Positions 55,837-64,000 of a stretch of DNA of 64,000 nucleotides are shown here, piece after piece. The notes beneath the pieces were generated by a model, which had not been told where the DNA came from, did no database searches, and saw only the letters and a program-made list of their open reading frames with translations. How positions within the stretch are numbered: the stretch's first letter is position 1; each line of letters starts with the position of its first letter. The position numbers and the translations under genes were made by a program. This DNA is from Sternotherus odoratus (Eukaryota > Chordata > Testudines > Kinosternidae). The stretch is from the NCBI GenBank assembly GCA_032164245.1, contig JAVMKO010000001.1, positions 79,295,892-79,359,891 of the forward strand, given 5' to 3'.

Positions 55837-56029
55837 TAAGAAGCTAGAACGCTGTTGACTCTGGAGGAAACACCCTAGGGCCAGGCAGGCTTGAAGAAGC
55901 AGCTTTATGATGTGTTACTGTTTCTGAGATACCACTACAGTCAACCCCAACTAAGAGTGGATGTTTGAGTGCTCAGTCAAGGCCTACCTGCTCTGTCATG
56001 GACAAGGCAGACTCCTATTCACAGAACTG

Positions 56030-56976
56030 AATACATAAACATAATTTAATATATAATTGGTTAAACAACCGCAAACAAAGAGTAACTATTAATGGAATGA
56101 TGTCGGATTGGAGGGAGGTCTCAAGTGGGGTTCCACAGGGATCTGTTCTTGGTCTAGTGTTGTTTAACATCTTTATTAATGACCTGGATGTAGGAATAGA
56201 GAGAATACTGATCAAATTTGCACATGACATAAAGGTGGGGGAGAGGAGCTGCTAAAACTTTGAAGATGGAGCTACAATTCAGAGGGATCTTGATAAATTG
56301 GAGAACAAAGACAAATGTAAGGTGCTACACTTAGGGAAGAAAAAACATGCACAAATACAGACTCCATACAGACTCCATACAAAGGGGGGAAACTGGCTTG
56401 GCAGCAGCACTGGGAGTTGTGGTGGATCACAGCCTCACTATGAGTCAGCAAGGTGATGCTGTTGCAAAAAAAGTAAATGCAATTTTAGGTTGCAGTAACA
56501 GAGGCATAGTATGCAAGACATGGGAGGTAATAGTACCGCTCTACTCGGTGCTGGTTAGGCCTCTGCTGGAGTACAATGTCCAATTTCGGTCACCAATGTA
56601 TAGAAAGGATGGAGAGAAACTGGAATGGATCCAGAGGCAAGCGATGAAGCTGATCAAAGGGATGGAATGCAAGCCATATTAGCAAAAGGCTGAAGGAACT
56701 GGGTATGTTTACATTGGAAAAAAGAAAACTGCTACCCCTTAATCTCCAAATACTTGAAAGACTGCCATAAAAAAGATGGAGACAAGTTGTTCTCTCGTGC
56801 CATAGGCAATGAGTTCAAACTACAGCATGGAAGATTTAGATTAAATCTCAGGGAAAACTTCCTACCTGGAAGAACAGTAGGACAATGGAACAGACGCCTA
56901 GGGAGGTTGTGGAAGCTCCTTCACTGTCGGTCTTCAAGAGGAGGCTGGATCACCGTCAGTCGTGGGCGGTTTAGCC
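56030..56976 (+). pseudogene. CR1 LINE RT fragment, left part
   Basis: Begins around 'gtaactattaatggaatgat' and 'gttccacagggatctgttct', the VPQGSVLG box of CR1 RT, with [10 protein letters not shown] following. The frame at 56347-56682 reads LGVVVDHSLTMSQQGDAVAK, LGCSNRGIVCKTWEVIVPLY and LVRPLLEYNVQF. Several breaks. It is interrupted at 56976 by an insertion. Confidence 0.8.
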
Positions 56977-57299
56977 CATAGGTGCTGACTCTGTGGGTAC
57001 TCTGGGGTTGAAGCACCCAGGGGAACAAATGGTGAGCACCCACCTGCAGCCCCCCTATCAGCTCCCTACAGCACCTCTCACCTGCTGGCAGCCCCCCTGA
57101 TCAGTGGCTCCCAACACCTCCCACCCACCCTGATTAGCTGTTTCATGTGCAGGAGACTCTGGGGAGGAGGAGGGAGGAGCAAGGACATGGCGCACTCAGG
57201 AGAGGGTACGGAATGGAGTGGGAAGAGGTGGGGGTGGAGCAGGGATGGGGGAGGGTCCTTGGGCAGAGTCAGGGGGTGCTTGGAAAGTTGGTGCATGTC
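56977..57299. mobile_element. hAT-like MITE inserted in CR1
   Basis: Starts cataggtgctgact and ends tgcatgtc, with weakly inverted ends sharing a 'gcaccc' block. Flanked by gtttagcc (56969-56976) and gcttagcc (57300-57307), a 7 of 8 match fitting a hAT target duplication. Its removal restores the expected CR1 3' sequence. Confidence 0.6.
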
Positions 57300-57307
57300 G
57301 CTTAGCC

Positions 57308-57380
57308 AGAACAAATCCTGTATCTTGGTTATACTAGATGACCCTCGCAATCCCTTCTAACCCTGCGATACTATAATATG
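57308..57380 (+). repeat. CR1 LINE 3' end, right part
   Basis: 'agaacaaatcctgtatcttg', 'actagatgaccctcgcaatc' and 'ccttctaaccctgcgatact' complete the CR1 3' end broken at 56976. Confidence 0.75.
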
Positions 57381-58460
57381 GAAAAACTGGGGGCTATTGG
57401 AAAGGTAGAACAACCTATAATTACATCAATTTTGTGGATGTAACTGAAAGGCCAACTTAAGTATGGTATGCATTTGGTATTCGTTCTCTCAATGTATTGC
57501 AAAGAATAACTGCACTGATTTTTGTAGGATTACAAAGTGATGAATTTATAACGGTTGATATTTTAATTTGAGCTAAGTATATTAAATGGAACAATTAAAG
57601 ACAAAAAAGGCCCAATTCCCCACTGTGTTACTCCAGTTTTATGATGCTGTGACTCCACTGATTTAAACAAAGTCACAGTGACATAAGACTGGAGTACCAT
57701 GGAGTGAACTGTGCAGGGAGTGAGAGAGACACATCAAACTGAGTAAAAAATGGTGGGAGGGTGTGTATGTGTTTTTATATCTATATATAGATATAAAAAT
57801 GTATGTTGTGGAGAGAGCCATTACCTCTCCATAGTTAAATACTCTTGTTTTAAGGTTGATTTTGACACACCCACACCAACAACCCAAAAAAACAACAAAA
57901 GTCCTCACATTTGACATGTCCAATGTTGCCACCATACAGAATTTTCCTACTGACTTTGAGGTAATTCAGAAACCCAGTTTTGGGACACCATGCCTCACAT
58001 TTTAAAGTCTTTAGTCATTTTTAAAAATCCTTCTAACTTTTTATGGCTTATTCTATTTCATATATCCCTTTATCTACAAACTCCAGAATGGTCCTATTCA
58101 CTTTTCTCCATAAGGAGTTATGCCTTTCACTCTTCCCCCCCACCTTCCCGATTTCCCGGATACCTGTATTAATAATCACACTCTTATCAGCTACACACAG
58201 AACTCCACATGCCTTACGTATACAAATACATATCTGTATTTTTATGAACTTTTTAAAATCTTCACTCAGGAATTAGCATCTATTTGCCCTCTCAGATAGG
58301 CATATCTTGATATGTAAGAATAATTACAGTATATTCTTAAAACCCAAGACTAATTCAATGAGATGATGCATTCATATATGTGGATGCAAATAAAATATAA
58401 ATTGAGATGTATACACACATTTATTAAGCTAATAAATATTAAATTTTATGTATAGCATCC
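57381..58460. other. unassigned AT-rich sequence
   Basis: No gene recognised. There is a small palindromic TA-rich run at 57774-57796. Confidence 0.3.
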
Positions 58461-59264
58461 GAATCATAGAAATGCAGAGCGGGAAGGGACTGTGAGAGAT
58501 TATCTAGTCCAATCTAATCAGTTCTTAAAAACCTCCAAAAATAGGGATTCCGTAACCTCCCTTGGAATCCTATTTCAGTGCTTTAGTGTCCTAACAATTA
58601 GAAAGTTTTGTTTAATATCCAACCTAAATCTCCATCGCTGCAAATTAAACCCATTATGTCTTGTCCCAGCTTCAGTGGACGTGGAAACAATTGATTCTAT
58701 GATCCCCGTCCTCTTTATAACACATTTGAAGACTGTTATTAGGTCCCCCCTTCAGTCTTCTTTTCTCAAGACTAAACATGTCCAGTTTTTTTAAAACTTT
58801 CCTCATAAGGTTTTTTTAAAGCTTTTATCATTTTTGTTGCTCTCCCCTGGACTCTCTCCAATTTGACCACATCTTTCCTAAAGTGTGGCACCCTGAACTG
58901 AACTCAGTACTCCAGCTGAGTAAAGTGGGACAATTATCTCCTGGATCTTACATACGACACTCCTGTTCATACACTCCAGATGTGATACACTTTTTGCAAC
59001 TACATCACATTGTTGACTCATATTCGATCTGTGATCCACTATACACCCCCAATCCTTTTCAGCAGTACTACCTCCTAGCCCCTTATTCCCTGTTTTGTAC
59101 ACTAAGTGTAGTACTTTGCACTTATCTTTACTAAATTTCATCTTTTTGACCTCAGACCAATTCTACAATTTAAAGTCAGATTGAATTCTAAACCTGTCCT
59201 CCAAAGTGCTTGCAACCACCTCCCAGCTTGGTGTCATCCATAAATGTTACAAGTGTACTCTCCA
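58461..59264 (-). pseudogene. CR1 LINE, 3' UTR and RT C-terminus
   Basis: Starts with the CR1 3' end in reverse ('gaatcatagaaatgcagagc'). The minus-strand frame at 59141-58878 reads MKFSKDKCKVLHLVYK, AEKDWGCIVDHRSNMSQQCD and IVPLYSAG. The copy continues to about 59745 across a SINE-like insertion. It is a good reference for the order of CR1 segments in this window. Confidence 0.85.
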
Positions 59265-59278
59265 CTGCATTATTCAAG
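59265..59278. repeat. 14-bp target-site duplication, left copy
   Basis: ctgcattattcaag, repeated at 59483-59496. A duplication of this length points to target-primed reverse transcription. Confidence 0.85.
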
Positions 59279-59482
59279 CCAGGAATACTTGTAGCACCTT
59301 AGAGACTAACTAGTTTATTTCAGCATAAGCTTTCGTGAGCTATAGCCCACTTCATCGGATGCATAGAATGAGCTATAGCTCACGAAAGCTTATGCTGAAA
59401 TAAAGTAGTTAGTCTCTAAGGTGCTACAAGTATTCCTGGCTTTCTTTATGGATACAGACTAACACGGCTACTATTCTTGAAC
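59279..59482 (+). mobile_element. fold-back SINE-like insertion in CR1
   Basis: The 204-bp insertion contains two opposite copies of the same SINE-like sequence. Arms at 59278-59346 and 59372-59440 match over 69 bp with one or two differences. After the second copy comes the family 3' end, 'cagactaacacggctactat'. The 14-bp flanking duplication indicates LINE machinery. The inverted duplication is unusual. Confidence 0.8.
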
Positions 59483-59745
59483 CTGCATTATTCAAGTCGT
59501 TAATGAAAATATTGAATAGTACCAGATGCAGGACAGATCCTTGAGGGACCCTACCAGATACATCTATCCAGACTGACAGCAAACCAGTAATAACTACTCT
59601 TTGAAGATGAACTTTCAACCAGATATGTTTCATCTACACCACATTTCCCTAGTTTGCTGAAGAGTATGTCATGTGGGATTGTGTCTAAAGCCTCACTGCA
59701 ATCAAGATCTATATATCCAATCTACCACTTCCCCAGTACATGCGA
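59483..59745 (-). pseudogene. CR1 LINE RT, right part
   Basis: The minus-strand frame at 59633-59424 includes [20 protein letters not shown], the CR1 RT box, and runs leftward into the insertion. Sequence to about 59745 continues upstream CR1 coding sequence with stops. Confidence 0.75.
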
Positions 59746-62700
59746 ATAAATGAAATGATCATGTGTATGCAAAAACACACATTCTTAACCAATATGTATT
59801 TGCACAGAAATATATGTTCATATTTACAGCAAATATTTCAAAACCAGTGATAATTAAGGTCCCAATTGTCTCCACAGGCAGTAATATCTGTTTAAAAGTC
59901 AGAAAACTGCATGGAGAGTCCTCTGCTGTTTTCCATTCTCTGGGGGAAATGCGGTTTACCCCGGCACAGAAGAAAACAAGAATGTAGCCCTCAAGCCCTG
60001 CTGATTTCAGGAATCCATCCAGGAACACAGGATCATCTGTATCGAGGCCTTTTTCTTCAGTGTTGGCTGCTACTGGGGTACCTGGCTCCATCACAGCTGT
60101 GCTAACAGGCTCTGGCCCCAGAGTCAGGAAATGGGGGGAGGGACAGGAGGCCATGCCACCACATTTTTAACATGGATGTAGTTTGGGGGACAGGACGGTC
60201 TTTGCCTCCCCAAACTGCAAGCCTTGGGCAGGTATGGAGTGGCAGCGGCACAGGCTGTGCTTCATGGCAGGGGAGCTGGTCATGGTGCTGCAAGTGCCGG
60301 CTGGTGGCAAGAGCAAGAGGACAGGCTGCACGGCTGGTTCCCAGCAAGCTACATGCAGCTGCTGGAGGTAGGAGACCAACCAAGTGTCTTGGGGGCACAG
60401 GGAGGGAGTGCAGGGGTTAGGGGAGAAGGAGCACAGGTATCTCCTTTGGCTTTGGCCCTCACCACTTCTACAATGGTTCAGGCACTCTTGCTACCAGGAA
60501 TTCCCCAGCTGGTCCCAAGTTCTCCATTAACAGGCGTTCTCCAAAGTAGGGAAGGATGGCACCAAAACATAACTGAGTCTTTGGCTGTTCCATGGGGAAT
60601 TCTGACAGGTCCAGGGGAGGTAAGGCACACCCTCCAAAGTTCCCCGAGCCCCCAGCCGCTTTACTGCCCCTTCATATGGGGTTGGATTTACATTGAATAA
60701 AAGTAGCTTAGTGGCTAATGATGATACAATAAAAGCAATAGATTAAACATCCTCGCCCAAATGTAAAGTGAAATGTAGGCAACTGATAAAAACTACAGGG
60801 CAAAATTCATTCCAAATCTCTCTATGGTCAATCGACATTTAAAGCAACTGCTGGAATATGACATTGCCTAGCACTGGTTAGAGAGACAAACAGGCAGAGA
60901 GGCAATTAAATATACTGATAAACTTTAAAATGGATGGTTTGTTGAATTGAACTAAGTCAGTTGCATTGTCAGCAGATGTATTTTCCAGTGGACTACAGAA
61001 GGTGCTTTTCTCGTGCAAGAACAGCAGCCAGTTGTATTTGCACTCGACACAGGGCCAAAAGAAACTACATCCAGACTGAAAAAGGGAAGCTGGCAACCGT
61101 GCTTGGCTGTCTAACATTCCACCACAGTGTGAGAGGGAAAAAGATTTAACTGATCACAAACTACTTAAAAGACTGTTTAAAAATTCTCTTTGCCTTCATT
61201 TATTTTATGTCTATCTTTTAATATGGAACAATAATTAGCAATCATCCAATACCTTGGAAGTGATCAAAATACATCCAGATTCACAGAATAAAAATCAGCC
61301 TGCTTCCAGATGCACTCAAAGTCATGCTTATTATACACCACCCAGAACCCGACATCTGACACTGAAGCTACAAAGATTTATCTGTAATTCAATACATCCG
61401 CTTTGCACAACTGTAAGTGACCACACCACAGTGAGAGGTACTGGGGAAATCGCCTTTCATTTTCATGTGGAATATAAGTCAAGCAAGGACTCACATGTGG
61501 CAGATACCCCCAATAAGAAGATCAACAGTGCCTGAAAGTGATATTCATGAATATGAAATTCATGTAAGGAGAAATTCACTCCTTTACAGACAGCCAATGC
61601 AAGGACTACCCAGAACTTAAATCCAGCTTATTTGCAGTGTTGTTAACTGTCACAATTTTATTGGAAGTCTTGCAATATTTGCAGCTGCTCAAAAACAAAA
61701 ATCCAAAATGTATTTATTTCTCTTAAATCTCATTACTTTTAAGGCAATCCCGATACTTTGGGGGCCTGACACATTATTTTCAAAGGCTTGGGGACAGCAA
61801 TATTGAGTGTTTATTCCGAGGGTTTTAGTGGGATTGAAGTGGAGCGTAAGTCATGTGCTGGCTCTCTGCATAGGATTGGATTTCACCCTTAGCAAGGCAT
61901 GCTATATCCAAATTAGCAGAAGTTCAAACCAAGCGACACAGATAAAGGCCCACTTTTGCATAAATCAAAATTAACAATTTTACAAAGATGTATTACAGAA
62001 GCTAACAGTGGTCCCGTTGGCCCCGTAGAGAAGAACTACTAGTAAGGACAACATTTTGCTAAAAGGAGACACTGATTACTTCTGCAACGCTCAGGTAAAA
62101 AAATGGTTCCCTAAAATACATGTCATCCATATATTGGAAAATGCAGGTAAAGAGCAAGATCTTGAAGGATTGCTCAAAAGGTTCACAAACACACAATAGT
62201 TCACTGCACGGTTCTCACTAGTCCAACTTTCAGTTATGGAATTTTAAGATTTCACTAAAACCCACGGATTTCCACAATTTGCCTCCTTATCAAGTTACAC
62301 ACAAGTTACAGAATGTCTGGGAGAGCTCAGTGAAAAAAATCCCTTAAAGGAAGCTAGAATTGACAATAAAGATCCACATCTGCCCCCACTGGATTTTAGA
62401 AATACACCAACAGAACGCTTAGCTTCCATATCACAGATGCTAATAGTTAGACAAACAGGACTTTTCTTCCCACAAGACAGTTATCCAAACGCAAGCAAAC
62501 ACCAGACCCTCAAACAGAGCTGGAAGAAAGGCAAAATAAAGCACAATTTTACTGTGATATATAAAACCATCATTCAGACAGACTGCCAGGCAATGGGCAC
62601 GGCTGAGTATAGACAATAACAACTGGAAGCCAAATAAAGTTCTTAGCCCAGAACAGAGACCCAATCACATACTGAGGAGAACAGCTGGTCAGAAAATGGT

Positions 62701-64000
62701 TTCCCTGCTGTAAATGTTTGACTTTTTGGCAAAAAACTGGCATATGTACATTGCAAAATGCTGCCACGGTGCCTCCTGGCAATTCAGGTGCCCAATGCTC
62801 CCATTCTCCTCTATAGGCTGGGTTCCCTAGTCAGACACCTTCCAGGATGCACGATGGTCCTCTGTTGGGCAAGCGACACACCATGAGAGTCTCATGGCAT
62901 GGGTGTACTATGGGAAATTAAGTCCAGCTGAAGAACCCAGCCCATGGAGAAGAATGAAGAAATGAGGCAATCAAATTACCGTCCTCAGGAGGAACGGTAT
63001 TTAAGGTATCAAAATAATTTTTTAAAACACAAAACTTGGCCTGAAAAGTTTGATTTAATCAAAATGCCAATTTTCCATCGAAAAACAGTTTTGAGGGAAT
63101 TTTTTTGACCACTTCTGCTGTGGAGAGAAATCATTAATACTTACTTGATATGCTTGAGACACACCAGATACCCATTAATACAGGAGAAAGAGGTCAACAC
63201 TTGATTCCCCAAAGAACAGAGAAAGAACCATATTAGTGCCAGCAGAATCATTATAAGCACCAGTATTGCAAGGATAGATATAAATTACTAATATGGGGAA
63301 GGTTTATGCCAATTGGATGATGTAATGCTAGCATGGGGATGGCTTGTATTGATTCTGAACATGTTGAGTGTGGTCTCGTTGCTTCCAGAGTTTGAGCATA
63401 CTGCCCTAAGTGTTCATGTAGTTCATAAAAGTGCCTTTTCTCCTGAACGCTCACTAAATGCCCCCTCCTCCCCTACCACAGCTAACCTCGGAGAACCCTC
63501 AAAAGCCCTTATGAAAATGGCCAGTTCTGAGGTGTTTTACACTTTGGGATTAACAATATTTTGGGATTGGTGGTGTTCGCCTATTACTGAGCTTGCCCAA
63601 AACTTCCTATTATAACATCTTGTTTCAGTTGCTTATAATTTTCCAAATTTGAACTGTTTTTGTTGAAATTACTCATTGCTGGTTTCTGCCTCGGGCTGAT
63701 TGTTTGTGGAAAATTTCAGCCAAGACAGTTCAGAGGTTTCTGAGAGCAAGGTGGAAATGTGTTGTTGTGCCATGTTAAAAAAATCTTGAGAGTTATGTGG
63801 AACTGCTCTACTGTCCCCATCCTTTGGTGCATAGGGCTTGTCTGTGGGTCAGGGATGTGCCTTTATTATCTACATTAAATCTGCCTGAATTTGACCAAGT
63901 TATAAGCCTTTGGAGGAAAAAAAAAAGTTTGCACATGCTCAGTAAAGACTTGTTAGAGTTTTGCAGCTAAAATCTCGAAAGATTCTGTCCTCACTGAGCA
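59746..64000. other. unassigned sequence to window end
   Basis: No exon recognised. A repeat scrap lies at 61634-61790 (see 53330-53435), and an AT-rich stretch at 62995-63115 shares words with 3210-3310 and 25530-25720. Open frames up to 158 codons (60224-60700) carry no motif. Confidence 0.3.

Overview
The window looks like a stretch of amniote nuclear DNA, most likely from a turtle. The evidence is the repeat content: many CR1 LINE fragments on both strands, old MIR-type SINEs, a 5S rRNA-derived SINE, a DIRS tyrosine-recombinase element, Helitrons, hAT, Tigger-like and other inverted-repeat DNA elements, and a Gmr1-like Ty3/Gypsy retrotransposon. I recognise no host protein-coding exon, tRNA or rRNA gene and no CRISPR array. 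It reads as intergenic or intronic DNA built from several generations of transposons. Family names come from remembered similarity and were not checked against a repeat library.

Layout. 1-9385: old CR1, MIR and 5S-SINE fragments, one probable solo LTR nested in a CR1 copy (780-1371), and a hAT element with a clean 8-bp target duplication (8217-8654). 9386-14845: the centrepiece, a 5.45-kb LTR retrotransposon with two 482-bp LTRs that read as identical, a tRNA-Leu-type primer-binding site, a Gag with a SCAN-like capsid region, and a pol ORF of 1179 codons whose integrase lies before the reverse transcriptase. 15113-16197: a palindrome-rich inverted-repeat element holding a 199-bp GC-rich tandem array. 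16.3-17.8 kb: a MIR cluster. 17.8-27 kb: mostly unassigned sequence with a solo LTR (23022-23804).

27.0-37.5 kb: a fragment of an R2-type LINE endonuclease, a candidate 1.1-kb LTR with internal minisatellites, then an 8-kb DIRS element on the minus strand (about 28904-36924). The DIRS element has inverted terminal repeats, an internal complementary region and decayed gag, RT/RNase H and tyrosine-recombinase frames, and a 1.8-kb minisatellite-filled Helitron is inserted in it. A CR1 piece follows. 38-46 kb: a MIR, a second small Helitron, a Tigger-like element with a 29-bp repeat array, and a CR1 copy split by a solo LTR. 46-64 kb: CR1 fragments, a 0.2-kb duplicated segment, a second hairpin-rich inverted-repeat element, a CR1 split by a hAT-like element, a CR1 split by a fold-back SINE-like insertion, and unassigned sequence.

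Only the Gmr1-like element looks young. Its gag and pol frames are long and open, its LTRs match and it has a 4-bp duplication. Its one visible blemish is that the nucleocapsid zinc knuckle is split between the gag and pol frames. Several nested insertions (LTR in CR1, Helitron in DIRS, hAT in CR1, SINE-like in CR1) give a relative chronology.
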